A stretch of DNA of 59,659 bases, taken from positions 1-59,659 of the forward strand of contig CAIJQQ010000045.1 in assembly GCA_903822825.1 (NCBI GenBank), written 5' to 3'. This document shows positions 20,501 through 30,561 of the stretch, piece by piece; the first letter of the stretch is position 1, and the number at the start of each line of letters is the position of its first letter. Below the pieces are notes generated by a model. It had not been told where the DNA came from. It ran no database searches and was given only the letters and a program-made list of their open reading frames with translations. The stretch comes from an uncultured Burkholderiales bacterium. Lineage in GTDB: Bacteria; Pseudomonadota; Gammaproteobacteria; Burkholderiales; Burkholderiaceae_C. Made by a program: the position numbers and the translations under genes.

Positions 20501-22039
20501 ATGACTGACAAATTGATTATTTTCGACACCACCTTGCGCGATGGCGAGCAATCGCCCGGTGCCTCGATGACGCGTGATGAAAAACTCCGCATTGCGCGTC
20601 AATTGGAGCGCCTGCGGGTGGACGTGATCGAGGCTGGCTTTGCCGCCAGCTCGAACGGGGACTTTGATTGTGTCAAATCCATTGCATCCGCCATCAAGGA
20701 CTCTACAGTGTGTTCTTTGGCGCGCGCCAATGACCGTGATATTTCTCGAGCAGCAGAGGCCCTGGCTGGTGCAGCAAGCGCAAGAATTCATATTTTTCTT
20801 GCCACCAGTGCTTTGCACATGGAAAAGAAATTGCGCATGTCGCCCGATCAGGTGTTTGAACAGGCAAAACAATCGGTCCGCTTTGCACGCAATTTGATGG
20901 GCGACATCGAGTTCAGCCCAGAAGACGGTTACCGCAGCGATCCGGATTTCTTGTGCCGAGTGATTGAGGCGGTGATCGCTGAAGGGGCCACCACCATCAA
21001 CGTGCCTGATACGGTGGGTTATGCCATCCCCGAGTTGTACGGAAACTTCATCAAAAACCTGCGTGAACGCGTGCCCAACTCGGACAAAGCAATCTGGTCG
21101 GTGCATTGCCACAACGATTTGGGCATGGCTGTCGCCAACTCGTTGGCTGGTGTGAAGACCGGCGGTGCCCGTCAAGTGGAATGCACGATCAACGGCTTGG
21201 GTGAACGGGCGGGCAATTGCTCCCTTGAAGAGGTGGTCATGGCCGTGAAAACCCGCCGTGATTATTTTGATCTGGACATGGGCATCGACACCAAACACAT
21301 CCTGGCAGCCAGCCGCATGGTCAGCCAGACCACGGGCTTTGTGGTCCAACCCAACAAAGCCGTGGTCGGCGCAAACGCTTTTGCGCATGCCTCCGGCATT
21401 CACCAAGATGGTGTGCTCAAGGCACGCGACACCTACGAGATCATGCGTGCGGAAGACGTGGGCTGGACCACCAACAAGATTGTTCTTGGCAAATTGAGCG
21501 GTCGCAATGCTTTCAAACAGCGTTTGCAAGACCTGGGCGTTCAAATGGAAAGCGAAACTGAAATCAACAGTGCATTCGCACGTTTCAAAGAGCTCGCAGA
21601 CCGCAAGAGTGATATCTTTGACGAAGACATTCTGGCCTTGGTCAGTGACGAAAGCGTCACGAATGAAAAAGAGCAATACGGTTTTGTCTCGTTGTCGCAG
21701 CACAGTGAGACGGGTGAGCAGCCTCAAGCGTCGATTGTTTTCACCGTTGCCGGCAAAGAAGTCAAAGGTGAATCCATGGGCAACGGACCCGTGGATGCCT
21801 CTCTCAAAGCCATTGAATCGCATGTGCAAAGCGGTGCTGAAATGGTGCTGTATTCGGTCAATGCCATCAGCGGTTCGACAGAGAGCCAAGGCGAAGTGAC
21901 GGTCCGTTTACAAAACAGTGGTCGAGTGGTCAATGGGGTGGGCTCAGACCCAGACATCGTGGTGGCTTCGGCCAAGGCCTACCTGAGTGCGCTCAACAAG
22001 CTGCAAAGCAAAGCGGATCGGGTCGCTGCCCAAGGCTGA
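20501..22039 (+). CDS. leuA: 2-isopropylmalate synthase
   Basis: LeuA condenses acetyl-CoA and 2-oxoisovalerate, the first step specific to leucine. 512 aa from the ATG at 20501, with AGGAG at a good distance; a GTG two codons earlier lies inside that ribosome site. The TIM-barrel domain shows [16 protein letters not shown] and the metal ligands HCHND, and the C-terminal 130 residues are the regulatory domain that binds leucine for feedback inhibition. Two controls, attenuation and feedback, are thus likely. Confidence 0.97.
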   Translation: MTDKLIIFDTTLRDGEQSPGASMTRDEKLRIARQLERLRVDVIEAGFAASSNGDFDCVKSIASAIKDSTVCSLARANDRDISRAAEALAGAASARIHIFLATSALHMEKKLRMSPDQVFEQAKQSVRFARNLMGDIEFSPEDGYRSDPDFLCRVIEAVIAEGATTINVPDTVGYAIPELYGNFIKNLRERVPNSDKAIWSVHCHNDLGMAVANSLAGVKTGGARQVECTINGLGERAGNCSLEEVVMAVKTRRDYFDLDMGIDTKHILAASRMVSQTTGFVVQPNKAVVGANAFAHASGIHQDGVLKARDTYEIMRAEDVGWTTNKIVLGKLSGRNAFKQRLQDLGVQMESETEINSAFARFKELADRKSDIFDEDILALVSDESVTNEKEQYGFVSLSQHSETGEQPQASIVFTVAGKEVKGESMGNGPVDASLKAIESHVQSGAEMVLYSVNAISGSTESQGEVTVRLQNSGRVVNGVGSDPDIVVASAKAYLSALNKLQSKADRVAAQG

Positions 22040-22073
22040 AATAAGAACTTAAGTACAGTCATTTGACTTGAAT

Positions 22074-22108
22074 AAAATCGCGCAAGTGGTTGATCTTGCG
22101 CGATTTTT
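22074..22108 (+). terminator. Intrinsic terminator after leuA
   Basis: AAAATCGCGCAAG and CTTGCGCGATTTT pair perfectly over 13 bp with an 8-base loop and run into T. Confidence 0.9.
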
Positions 22109-22164
22109 CTTTGATGTGTAAACTCTGCGACTCATCCATTGAATTTGCTGTATTGTTCAAGCAC

Positions 22165-23214
22165 ATGACACTTTCTCTTGCCTCTTTTTCTTTGCTTCGT
22201 TGGGGCCGTGCTGCCAGTTTGGGTTGGCTGGCAGTTTCCCTGTTGTTGGCCTTGCCTGTTCAGGCCGAGCCACCGCAAGCCAAACGCAAACAAACGGTGG
22301 TCCAAAAAAAGGCGGCTTATCCCAAGTTGGCATCCAAGAGTCGCAAAGGCGTGCACACCGGTAAACCCTTGGCGGCTGTGGCCGAACGACCTTCATTTGG
22401 CAAATTGGCCGGTTTGCACGGTGCCATGGACCCGCTTGATCTGCGCTCCAGTGTGGCCTTGGTGATAGATCAGGACACCCAAGAAGTCTTGCTTCGCAAA
22501 AACGACCAAGCGGTGCTCCCTATTGCCTCCTTGACCAAACTGATGACGGGGCTGGTGATTTCTGATGCCAATTTGCCCATGTCGGAGATGATCGCCATCA
22601 CCCAAGACGACGTGGATACGGAAAAGGGCAGTCGTTCACGACTGGCTGTGGGCACAGTGCTCAGCCGTGGAGATTTGCTGCATCTGGCGCTGATGTCCAG
22701 CGAGAACCGTGCCGCTCACGCTTTGGCTCGCAGCTTCCCTGGGGGGATGGAGTCTTTCGTATCTCGCATGAACGCACGCGCTAAAGGCTTGGGGATGTCC
22801 GATACCCGCTATGTGGAGCCCACAGGGTTGTCCAGTCGGAACCAATCGAGCGCACACGACTTGGCCACATTGGTGGGTGCTGCCTACAAGGAGCCTGTGC
22901 TGCGTGAGCTCTCCACCTCGCCAAGCCGAGAAATCGAAGTGGGACACCGCATGCTTCAATACAACAACACCAACCGTTTGGTGAAGAGTCCGCAGTGGGA
23001 TATTGGCCTGCAAAAGACCGGCTACATCTCCGAAGCCGGGCAATGCCTGGTGATGCAAGCGCAGGTCTCTGGCCGCAAATTGATCATGGTTTTTCTGGAT
23101 TCGGCCGGCAAACTCAGCCGCATTGCCGACGCCGAACGTGTTCGCCGCTGGGTCGAAACTTCCTCGCATCGCTCAGCCGGGGGGCAAGCTGTGCTGCCTT
23201 CACCTCAAGGTTGA
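22165..23214 (+). CDS. pbpG: D-alanyl-D-alanine endopeptidase (PBP7-type, S11 family)
   Basis: Periplasmic serine peptidase that cuts peptidoglycan cross-links or stem peptides. The 349-aa chain starts with a signal peptide (cleavage near VQA, residue 34), then a Lys-rich linker. The penicillin-binding motifs are present: SLTK (Ser122, Lys125), SEN (179-181) and KTG (284-286). The start at 22165 is chosen because it gives a proper signal peptide; the ribosome site is weak. Convergent with iclR. Confidence 0.9.
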   Translation: MTLSLASFSLLRWGRAASLGWLAVSLLLALPVQAEPPQAKRKQTVVQKKAAYPKLASKSRKGVHTGKPLAAVAERPSFGKLAGLHGAMDPLDLRSSVALVIDQDTQEVLLRKNDQAVLPIASLTKLMTGLVISDANLPMSEMIAITQDDVDTEKGSRSRLAVGTVLSRGDLLHLALMSSENRAAHALARSFPGGMESFVSRMNARAKGLGMSDTRYVEPTGLSSRNQSSAHDLATLVGAAYKEPVLRELSTSPSREIEVGHRMLQYNNTNRLVKSPQWDIGLQKTGYISEAGQCLVMQAQVSGRKLIMVFLDSAGKLSRIADAERVRRWVETSSHRSAGGQAVLPSPQG

Positions 23215-23231
23215 TCGTTGAGAGGGGTTGC

Positions 23232-24014
23232 TCAAGGCCCTTCGTGGTGGCCTAAGGACCTTGATATGCCGTGGGCGGTGGCCTGTAATTTGGGCAGCCA
23301 TTCTTCATCGAGCCTGTCCGCTGGCGCAGAGATTGACAGCCCTGCCAGCAATTTGCCCTGGTCATCGTAAATACCAGCGGCAATGCAACGCACTCCTAAC
23401 TCCAGTTCTTCGTTGTCACGGGCAATGCCGTATTGCCTCACTCTGGACAACTCACGTTCCAGCACCGGCAGCAAAGTGATGCTGTTGCGGGTGTGGCCCA
23501 CCAAGCCTGTGCGGGCCGCATAAGCGCGCACCCGGATAGGGTCGTCTGCCGCCAAAAAAAGCTTACCTACCGAAGTCAGGTGCAAGGGAGCACGGCCGCC
23601 AATGGCCCGAACCACCTGCATGCCAGAGCGCTCACTGAAGGCGCGCTCTATGTAGACAATTTCATCGCCTTGGCGCACGCTCAAGTTGACGGGTTGCTGA
23701 GTCAGCTTGTGCAGGTCACGCATGGGGCCCAAGGCCGCATCGCGCACGTTCAGTCGACCTTTGACCAGGTTGCCCAATTCCAGCAAGCGCATGCCCAGCC
23801 GGTAGTTACCGGCCTGGGGCCGATCCACAAATCGCCCTGAGGTCAGGTCATTCAGGATGCGGTGCGCGGTGGAGGGATGCAGGCCGGTTTTTTCGCTGAT
23901 CTCTTTGAGTGTAATCGCCTCTTCTTTGCTGGCGAGGACATCGATCAGGCTGAAAATGCGTTCAATGACCTGGATGGTTGGCGTGGCGTGCAAGGGGGTG
24001 TCGGCTTTTCTCAT
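23232..24014 (-). CDS. IclR family transcriptional regulator
   Basis: 260-aa regulator with an N-terminal winged helix-turn-helix (residues about 14-75, including LKEISEKTGLHPSTAHRILN) and a C-terminal IclR effector domain (about 90-250; SVGKLFLAADD, and the ELELGVRCIAAGIYD stretch that lines the ligand pocket). It lies 60 bases downstream of bpt on the same strand, so the target is not revealed by a divergent neighbour. Confidence 0.9.
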   Translation of the reverse strand: MRKADTPLHATPTIQVIERIFSLIDVLASKEEAITLKEISEKTGLHPSTAHRILNDLTSGRFVDRPQAGNYRLGMRLLELGNLVKGRLNVRDAALGPMRDLHKLTQQPVNLSVRQGDEIVYIERAFSERSGMQVVRAIGGRAPLHLTSVGKLFLAADDPIRVRAYAARTGLVGHTRNSITLLPVLERELSRVRQYGIARDNEELELGVRCIAAGIYDDQGKLLAGLSISAPADRLDEEWLPKLQATAHGISRSLGHHEGP

Positions 24015-24074
24015 GAGACTGCAATGACAAAGCGAAAAATTGATTTTACGCTGTGAAATACCGTCTGTGCTGAA

Positions 24075-24797
24075 TCAAAGGGGCACCCATTGCCCCTCCC
24101 GCAGTACTTCGCAGGGAGCGAAATTCATTTTGTAGTTCATCTTGGGACTTTCCTCGATCCAATAACCCAGATAAACGTGCGGCAGGCCAAGTTCAGCCGC
24201 TTGCTGAATCTGCCAAAGAACACCATAGGTGCCGTAGCTGGCTTCATCGTCCGGTTCATAAAAAGTGTAGACCGCCGAAATGCCGTGGTTGAGGACATCG
24301 ACGATGCTGACCATCTTGAGTGCCTGACTCTGTGGGTCTGTGAACTCTATGATCCGGGTGTTGACTCGGCTTTGCAGGAGGAATTGGGTGTACTGCTCAA
24401 CGCTGTCTTGGTCCATGCCACCACCCACATGACGGCTGTGCTGGTAGCGCAAATACAGCGCGTAATGCTTGGGATCGTAATGCAAGTTCATGACCCGAAC
24501 CGCAAGATGTTGGTGACGCGATCGAGCACGCTTTTGGCTTCGGTTGGGAGCGAAATGCAGCACGTCAACCCGCAGGGGAACGCAGCTTTTGCATCCGTCG
24601 CAGTAAGGCTTGTAAGTGAACACCCCGCTGCGTCGAAACCCCTTGGCCACCAAGTCTGAATAAGCCTCGTTTTGGATCAGGTGGCTGGGTGTGGCCACTT
24701 GCGAGCGTGCCGAGCGCTCCGGCAGGTAACTGCAGGCATAAGGCGCGGTCGCATAGAACTGAATCGCCTGAAGCGGTAAATCTTGAAGCTGTGTCAC
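24075..24797 (-). CDS. bpt: Aspartate/glutamate leucyltransferase (Bpt)
   Basis: 240-aa transferase that adds leucine to N-terminal Asp or Glu of proteins, tagging them for the ClpS/ClpAP N-end-rule pathway. Conserved features are [16 protein letters not shown] near 20-35 and the cysteine cluster CDGCKSC (Cys66, 69, 72). Its start overlaps the stop of aat by four bases (ATGA), so the two N-end-rule transferases are coupled. Eukaryotic homologues (ATE1) transfer arginine; the bacterial branch transfers leucine. Confidence 0.93.
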   Translation of the reverse strand: MTQLQDLPLQAIQFYATAPYACSYLPERSARSQVATPSHLIQNEAYSDLVAKGFRRSGVFTYKPYCDGCKSCVPLRVDVLHFAPNRSQKRARSRHQHLAVRVMNLHYDPKHYALYLRYQHSRHVGGGMDQDSVEQYTQFLLQSRVNTRIIEFTDPQSQALKMVSIVDVLNHGISAVYTFYEPDDEASYGTYGVLWQIQQAAELGLPHVYLGYWIEESPKMNYKMNFAPCEVLREGQWVPL

Positions 24798-25555
24798 AAG
24801 TCGGAGCCAGTCAACGTGTCCCAGTATAAAGTTTCACCTGGCCAGTGGATGGGCGCTTTGGCCTGTTCTACGCTGATCCAACGCACAAACGACTCACGGG
24901 CGATTTCTCGGGCTCCCAAGGACGCCAAATGACGCGTATTTTGTTGGCAGTCGATCATTTGAAAGCCGTGCCTGCGTGCTGCGCTCACCAACATGGCCAA
25001 GGCCATTTTGGAGCCATCGCGCACAGTGGTGAACATGGATTCCCCAAACAAGGCGTGCCCCAGGTTCACAAAATACAAGCCGGCCACCAACTCACCGTTG
25101 TGCCAGATTTCGGCGCTGTGGGCCAGCCCCATTCTGTGCAGCTGTGTGTAGGCTTGTACGATTTGGGGCACGATCCAAGTGCCGTTCTGGCCCTTGCGTG
25201 GCGCTTGCCCGCAGCGTGAGATCACTTGCACGAAGTCGCGGTCGAAAACCATTTCCACCCCGGGGTCGAGCAGCCAGTTTTTGAGCGTCTGGCGCAGCGA
25301 CTTGTGCAGTTTGAACTCGCTCAGCGGCAACACCATGCGTGGGTCCGGACTCCACCACAGGACGGGCTGCCCCGAACTGAACCAGGGGAAGATGCCTTGC
25401 CCGTAGGCTTGAATCAAAAGATGGGCGTCCAAATGGTCCCCCGCCGCAAGCAGACCCGGTGCTTCGCTGCTCAGGCCCCACGCCTGGGTGACGGGTGGAA
25501 AAGCTTGACCGGGTTCCAGCCAGGTCAATGGTGTGGTGGGCCTGCTGTCTTGCAT
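24794..25555 (-). CDS. aat: Leucyl/phenylalanyl-tRNA--protein transferase
   Basis: Aat adds Leu or Phe from aminoacyl-tRNA to N-terminal Arg or Lys. The signature [20 protein letters not shown] and [20 protein letters not shown] is clear, as are [17 protein letters not shown] and the [14 protein letters not shown] stretch. The ATG at 25555 gives 253 aa; an upstream TTG is less likely. It overlaps bpt, which together supply the two primary and secondary branches of the N-end rule. Confidence 0.94.
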   Translation of the reverse strand: MQDSRPTTPLTWLEPGQAFPPVTQAWGLSSEAPGLLAAGDHLDAHLLIQAYGQGIFPWFSSGQPVLWWSPDPRMVLPLSEFKLHKSLRQTLKNWLLDPGVEMVFDRDFVQVISRCGQAPRKGQNGTWIVPQIVQAYTQLHRMGLAHSAEIWHNGELVAGLYFVNLGHALFGESMFTTVRDGSKMALAMLVSAARRHGFQMIDCQQNTRHLASLGAREIARESFVRWISVEQAKAPIHWPGETLYWDTLTGSDL

Positions 25556-25664
25556 CTGCGCATTAAACAACAAAGCCAGCCGTGACCCTCATCCCCGCTT
25601 GAAACAAGTTTATGCTTGGGCAAAGAAGGATGCCAAGGGGGCATCCCCCCATCTCTGAATTTGG

Positions 25665-26429
25665 ATGATCCTCGACTGGCCCTCCATTAATGGCGTCAAA
25701 GCCTGCATGACCGATCGCCATGGCGGCATTTCGGCATCACCTTGGGACGCCATGAACCTGGGTGACCATGTGGGCGACGACCCCCATGCCGTGGCCCATA
25801 ACCGCCAGAGCTTGGCCCAAAGGCTGGACGCTCGGCCCGTGTTCATGGCGCAGGTCCACGGTACGCAGGTTTTGCACTTGACCCAGGACACCCCCGACGG
25901 CCTGCCAGCCGATGCGTGCTGGACCCAGGCCCGCGGCTTGGCTTGTACCGCCATGGTGGCCGACTGCTTGCCCCTGCTGCTGTGCGACAGCAGCGGCCAG
26001 TGGGTGGCCGCTGCGCATGCGGGTTGGCGCGGGCTCGCAGGCCATCAAGAGGTGGGCGTGCTCGAAGCTTTGTGGCTGCAGCTGCGGTCCAACGGGGCAG
26101 AGCCCTCGCAGACCATGGCGTGGCTCGGACCGTGTATTGGTCCTCTGGCGTTTGAAGTGGGGCCTGAAGTGCGTGAGGCTTTTGTGCAAGAGGGCCTGGA
26201 ACTGAGCGAATACTTTGCCGCGCAACCCGGAGACCGGTTCTTGGCGGATCTGGCCGGTCTGGCCCGCTGGCGCCTGCAGCGATTGGGCATTGTGTTGCTG
26301 GGTGGCAACACCAGTCAGCCGGACTGGTGCACCTTCACCCAATCTTCAAAGTTCTTTTCGCACCGCCGTGACAGCCGCGTCCTGGGCAACACTGGCCGCA
26401 TGGTGGCCTGCATCTGGCGCGACCATTGA
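25665..26429 (+). CDS. pgeF: Peptidoglycan editing factor PgeF (laccase-domain, YfiH family)
   Basis: 254-aa multicopper-oxidoreductase-fold protein. The zinc ligands are recognisable: His65 in QVHGTQV, Cys101 in VADCLPLLLCD, and His118 in HAGWRG. Family members remove mis-incorporated L-Ser from peptidoglycan precursors or act as purine nucleoside phosphorylases; which applies here cannot be told. The start ATG at 25665 begins a typical N-terminus. Its last 84 bases overlap a small gene on the opposite strand. Confidence 0.9.
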   Translation: MILDWPSINGVKACMTDRHGGISASPWDAMNLGDHVGDDPHAVAHNRQSLAQRLDARPVFMAQVHGTQVLHLTQDTPDGLPADACWTQARGLACTAMVADCLPLLLCDSSGQWVAAAHAGWRGLAGHQEVGVLEALWLQLRSNGAEPSQTMAWLGPCIGPLAFEVGPEVREAFVQEGLELSEYFAAQPGDRFLADLAGLARWRLQRLGIVLLGGNTSQPDWCTFTQSSKFFSHRRDSRVLGNTGRMVACIWRDH

Positions 26430-26651
26430 GGTTGGGTTTAGGGTGGCAGCCAAGGCCTCTGCAGCCTCTTGGGCCTTGCGCCTTGCTTTGCGCTGCGGCG
26501 TGCTCATGATGTAAACCACCAAGCTCAGGGGCAAGGCGCCATACAAGAAAAAGGTAATGACTGCCCCAAGGAGGGAGCCTTGCGTGCTGAATGCCTCAGC
26601 CACGGCCATCATCAGCACCACATAGATCCAGGCAATCACGATCAAATACAT
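26346..26651 (-). CDS. Small membrane protein, unknown function
   Basis: 101-aa protein with two hydrophobic helices (about residues 2-20 and 27-49), a basic PQRKARRKAQE segment right after the second, and an Ala-rich C-terminus. It resembles small conserved proteins I associate with Comamonadaceae next to phaC, but no function is known to me. The ATG at 26651 is chosen because it precedes the first helix; a longer in-frame start would run into the phaC leader. Its 3' end overlaps pgeF on the other strand, and it is divergent from phaC. Confidence 0.65.
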   Translation of the reverse strand: MYLIVIAWIYVVLMMAVAEAFSTQGSLLGAVITFFLYGALPLSLVVYIMSTPQRKARRKAQEAAEALAATLNPTSMVAPDAGHHAASVAQDAAVTAVRKEL

Positions 26652-26763
26652 TTTTTTCTTTTCAGATTTCTGATGGATTGTAATTTTGGTGACAATGAAA
26701 GCATTGACACTTACCATCAACGGCCGAAGTAGCCCTTTTAAAACAACAACAGGAGACAAGCTG

Positions 26764-28482
26764 ATGATGGACCAATCCAACCAGTTTTGGGCCCAAATGG
26801 GCGAAACTTTTCAACAAAACTTGGCCCAAAGCTGGAGTCAGGCCATACAAAGCTTTCAAAAGACGGGTCTGGGCGCACCGCAAGCCGAGGGTGTCCCTGC
26901 CATGCCCAGCTTGAAATTCCATGAAGACAAGTTGCAAAGCCTGCAAATCCAGTACTTCAAGGACGCTTGCGAGGTTTGGAACCAAGGCATACACCACAGC
27001 GTGCAAGTCAAAGACCGCCGGTTTTCCTCTGAAGCTTGGTCTGCGAACCCACTTGCGGCCTTCAATGCCGCGACGTACCTGCTCAATGCCCGCACCCTGA
27101 TGGGCTTGGCCGATGCGGTTGACGCAGACAGCAAGACCCGTACACGCATTCGCTTTGCAGTAGAGCAGTGGGTCGCCGCGGCTGCCCCAAGCAACTTCTT
27201 GGCTTTCAACGCAGAAGCGCAGAAAAAAGCCGTTGACACCCAAGGCGAGAGCATCGCCAAAGGCGTGCAGAACCTGATGCACGATATGCAGCAGGGCCAC
27301 GTCTCAATGACAGACGAGAGACTGTTCGAGGTTGGCAAGAACGTGGCCACCACGGAAGGCGCCGTGGTTTTCGAAAACGAATTTTTCCAGCTCATCGAAT
27401 ACAAACCGCTGACCCCCAAGGTTTACGAAAAGCCGTTTTTGCTGATCCCGCCTTGCATCAACAAGTTCTACATCCTCGACCTGCAGCCTGAAAACTCCCT
27501 GATCCGTTATGCCGTGAGTCAGGGGCACCGTACCTTCGTGGTCAGCTGGCGCAACCCCGACGAATCACTGCAGGACAAAACCTGGGACGACTACATCGAG
27601 CAGGCCGCCATCCAGGCCATCCACACGGTGCAGGACATCACCGCCGCGCCCAAGATCAACGCCTTGGGCTTTTGCGTGGGCGGCACCATCCTCTCAACGG
27701 CTTTGGCTGTGTTGGCCGCCCGTGGCGAGAAGCCTGTGGCCAGTGCCACCTTCCTGACCACCCTGATCAACTTCACCGACACGGGCATCCTCGATGTGTT
27801 CATTGACGAAAACTTCGTCAAGTTTCGTGAAATGCAAATGGGCCAAGGCGGCTTGCTCAAAGGCCAGGACCTGGCGTCCACCTTCAGCTTCTTGCGGCCC
27901 AACGACCTGGTCTGGAACTATGTGGTGGGCAACTACCTCAAGGGCGAAACGCCGCCGCCTTTTGACCTGCTCTACTGGAACAGCGACTCGACCAACCTGC
28001 CTGGCCCTTTCTATGCCTGGTATCTGCGCAACACCTACCTGGAAAACAACCTGGTCAAACCCGGCAAGGCCAAAGTCTGTGGCCAAGCCATTGACCTGCG
28101 CAAGCTGGACTTGCCTGTGTACGTTTATGGTTCACGCGAAGACCACATCGTGCCCATCGGTGGTGCATACGCGAGCACCCAGGTGCTGCCGGGCAAGAAG
28201 CGTTTTGTCATGGGTGCTTCGGGCCACATTGCTGGCGTGATCAACCCGCCAGCCTCCAAAAAGCGCAGCCACTGGCTGCGCGAGGACGGTAAGTTCCCGA
28301 CCGACGTCAACGACTGGATTGCCAACGCCAAAGAGGTGCCTGGCAGTTGGTGGACAGACTGGGCCAGCTGGCTCAAAACCCAAGCTGGCAAGCAAATTGC
28401 TGCACCCAAGGCTTATGGCAAGGGTGCCAAGTTCAAGGCCATCGAGGCGGCTCCAGGCCGTTATGTGAAGGCCAAAGCCTGA
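26764..28482 (+). CDS. phaC: Class I poly(3-hydroxybutyrate) synthase
   Basis: PhaC polymerises 3-hydroxybutyryl-CoA on the surface of storage granules. 573 aa from the ATG at 26764, preceded by AGGAG; an adjacent ATG at 26767 is equally possible. The lipase-like box GFCVGG has the catalytic Cys304 in place of Ser, and the remaining triad lies in GSREDHIVP and ASGHIAGVINPP. The long N-terminal domain and absence of a PhaE partner point to class I. It heads phaC-phaA-phaB. Confidence 0.96.
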   Translation: MMDQSNQFWAQMGETFQQNLAQSWSQAIQSFQKTGLGAPQAEGVPAMPSLKFHEDKLQSLQIQYFKDACEVWNQGIHHSVQVKDRRFSSEAWSANPLAAFNAATYLLNARTLMGLADAVDADSKTRTRIRFAVEQWVAAAAPSNFLAFNAEAQKKAVDTQGESIAKGVQNLMHDMQQGHVSMTDERLFEVGKNVATTEGAVVFENEFFQLIEYKPLTPKVYEKPFLLIPPCINKFYILDLQPENSLIRYAVSQGHRTFVVSWRNPDESLQDKTWDDYIEQAAIQAIHTVQDITAAPKINALGFCVGGTILSTALAVLAARGEKPVASATFLTTLINFTDTGILDVFIDENFVKFREMQMGQGGLLKGQDLASTFSFLRPNDLVWNYVVGNYLKGETPPPFDLLYWNSDSTNLPGPFYAWYLRNTYLENNLVKPGKAKVCGQAIDLRKLDLPVYVYGSREDHIVPIGGAYASTQVLPGKKRFVMGASGHIAGVINPPASKKRSHWLREDGKFPTDVNDWIANAKEVPGSWWTDWASWLKTQAGKQIAAPKAYGKGAKFKAIEAAPGRYVKAKA

Positions 28483-28504
28483 TTGATTTTTATTGGAGAA
28501 AAAA

Positions 28505-29686
28505 ATGGAAGACATCGTCATCGTTTCAGCCGCCCGCACCGCTGTGGGCAAATTTGGCGGTTCGCTCGCCAAGACCCCCGCTACCGAGTTGGGCAGCATT
28601 GTCATCAAGGCCTTGCTCGAGCGCAGTGGTTTGCCTTCAGATGCCATCGGAGAAGTCATCATGGGCCAAGTGCTGGCCGCAGGCGTGGGCCAAAACCCCG
28701 CCCGCCAAGCCATGATGAAGGCCGGTGTGGCCAAAGAAACCCCAGCGTTGACCATCAATGCCGTGTGTGGCTCGGGCCTGAAGGCCGTGATGCTGGCCGC
28801 GCAAGCCGTGGCTTGGGGTGACAGCGAGATCGTGATCGCCGGTGGCCAGGAAAACATGAGCGCCAGCCCGCATGTGTTGAACGGCAGCCGAGACGGCCAG
28901 CGCATGGGCGAGTGGAAGATGACCGACACCATGATCGTGGACGGTCTGTGGGACGTGTACAACCAGTACCACATGGGCATCACCGCCGAGAACGTGGCCA
29001 AAGCCCACAGCATCACCCGCGACATGCAGGACGCCCTGGCGCTCGGAAGTCAGCAAAAAGCCGCAGCGGCGCAAAATGCTGGCAAATTCAAAGAAGAAAT
29101 CGTGGACGTGCTGATCCCCCAGCGCAAGGGTGACGCGTTGGTGTTCAACACCGACGAGTTCATCAACCACAAAACCAGTGCCGAAGCCTTGGCCAGCCTG
29201 CGTCCCGCTTTCGACAAGGCCGGCAGCGTGACTGCTGGTAACGCCTCGGGCATCAACGACGGAGCTGCTGCCGTGATGGTGATGAGCGCCCAAAAGGCTG
29301 CGGCACTGGGCCTCAAGCCCCTGGCCCGCATTGCCGCCTTTGGCACCAGTGGCCTGGAACCGGCCACCATGGGCATGGGCCCTGTGCCTGCCTCGCAAAA
29401 GGCCCTGACCCGTGCGGGATGGAAAGCGCAAGACGTCGACTTGTTCGAGCTGAACGAAGCCTTTGCCGCTCAAGCCTGCGCGGTCAACCAGGCGCTGGAC
29501 ATCGATCCGGCCAAAGTCAACGTCAATGGCGGTGCGATCGCCATTGGTCACCCCATCGGTGCGTCCGGCTGCCGCATTTTGGTGACTCTGCTGCACGAAA
29601 TGCAGCGCAGCAACGCCAAGAAGGGCTTGGCCGCTTTGTGCATCGGCGGCGGCATGGGCGTGTCCCTGGCCATCGAACGCGCCTGA
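28505..29686 (+). CDS. phaA: Acetyl-CoA C-acetyltransferase
   Basis: Thiolase that condenses two acetyl-CoA to acetoacetyl-CoA, the first step of PHB synthesis. 393 aa from the ATG at 28505, with GGAG upstream. The active-site residues are Cys88 (NAVCGSGLKAV), His349 (IGHPIGASG) and Cys379 (LCIGGG). It is between phaC and phaB, so synthesis rather than breakdown is the expected direction. Confidence 0.95.
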   Translation: MEDIVIVSAARTAVGKFGGSLAKTPATELGSIVIKALLERSGLPSDAIGEVIMGQVLAAGVGQNPARQAMMKAGVAKETPALTINAVCGSGLKAVMLAAQAVAWGDSEIVIAGGQENMSASPHVLNGSRDGQRMGEWKMTDTMIVDGLWDVYNQYHMGITAENVAKAHSITRDMQDALALGSQQKAAAAQNAGKFKEEIVDVLIPQRKGDALVFNTDEFINHKTSAEALASLRPAFDKAGSVTAGNASGINDGAAAVMVMSAQKAAALGLKPLARIAAFGTSGLEPATMGMGPVPASQKALTRAGWKAQDVDLFELNEAFAAQACAVNQALDIDPAKVNVNGGAIAIGHPIGASGCRILVTLLHEMQRSNAKKGLAALCIGGGMGVSLAIERA

Positions 29687-29736
29687 TTTGAATCCCAATC
29701 GTTTTTTCAACAACTCATAAAAATGGAGACAACCCC

Positions 29737-30474
29737 ATGAGTCAAAAAGTAGCTTACGTCACAGGTGGTATGGGCGGCATCGGTACCTCGATCTGCCAAC
29801 GCCTGCACAAAGACGGTTTCAAGGTCATTGCCGGTTGCGGCCCGACCCGAGACTTCACCAAATGGCTGGACGAGCAAAAAGCACTGGGCTTCACCTTCTA
29901 TGCATCGGTGGGCAACGTGGGCGATTGGGACTCCACCGTCGCCGCGTTCACCAAAGCCAAACAAGACCATGGCGTCATCGATGTGCTGGTGAACAACGCC
30001 GGCATCACCAAAGACCGCGTGTTCCTCAAAATGACACGCGAAGACTGGGACGCTGTGATCGACACCAACCTGAACTCCATGTTCAACGTGACCAAACAGG
30101 TCGTGCCTGACATGGTGGAAAAAGGTTGGGGCCGCATCATCCAGATCTCGTCGGTGAACGGTAACAAAGGCCAAGCGGGTCAAACCAACTACTCGGCCGC
30201 CAAAGCGGGCATGCACGGCTTTTCTATGGCCTTGGCCCAAGAGATGGCCACCAAAGGGGTGACTGTGAACACGGTGAGCCCCGGCTACATCGGCACCGAC
30301 ATGGTCAACGCCATCCGTCCCGATGTGCTGGAGAAAATCGTGGCCACTGTGCCGGTCAAACGGCTTGGCAAGCCCAGTGAAATCGCGTCCATCGTGGCTT
30401 GGTTGGCCAGCGAAGAGGGCGGTTATGCCACGGGTGCCGACTTCTCTGTCAACGGCGGTCTGCACATGGGTTGA
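29737..30474 (+). CDS. phaB: Acetoacetyl-CoA reductase
   Basis: NADPH-dependent SDR of 245 aa that makes (R)-3-hydroxybutyryl-CoA for PhaC. Visible are the cofactor loop TGGMGGIGTSIC (9-20), NNAG (86-89), Ser138/139, Tyr152 and Lys156, and the C-terminal FSVNGGLHMG characteristic of PhaB. The ribosome site ATGGAGACAACCCC precedes the ATG. Last gene of phaCAB; a bidirectional terminator follows. Confidence 0.95.
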   Translation: MSQKVAYVTGGMGGIGTSICQRLHKDGFKVIAGCGPTRDFTKWLDEQKALGFTFYASVGNVGDWDSTVAAFTKAKQDHGVIDVLVNNAGITKDRVFLKMTREDWDAVIDTNLNSMFNVTKQVVPDMVEKGWGRIIQISSVNGNKGQAGQTNYSAAKAGMHGFSMALAQEMATKGVTVNTVSPGYIGTDMVNAIRPDVLEKIVATVPVKRLGKPSEIASIVAWLASEEGGYATGADFSVNGGLHMG

Positions 30475-30515
30475 TACCCTTGCCCTGTTGCAACTTCACT
30501 GGGGTCATCGCCCAC

Positions 30516-30543
30516 AAAAAAACCCGCCTCGGCGGGTTTTTTT
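30516..30543. terminator. Bidirectional terminator between phaB and the SPFH gene
   Basis: A5-plus AACCCGCC and GGCGGGTT with T5-plus form a strong hairpin with a 2-base loop, between convergent genes. Confidence 0.9.
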
Positions 30544-30561
30544 GTGTCTGCAAGCAGACAT

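Noticed and set aside
20258..21889. Minus-strand frame of 543 codons opposite leuA
   Set aside because: Shadow of leuA; no ribosome site or recognisable domain.
26703..26735. TTGACA-based promoter for phaC
   Set aside because: TTGACA is present but no acceptable -10 lies at 16-18 bases.
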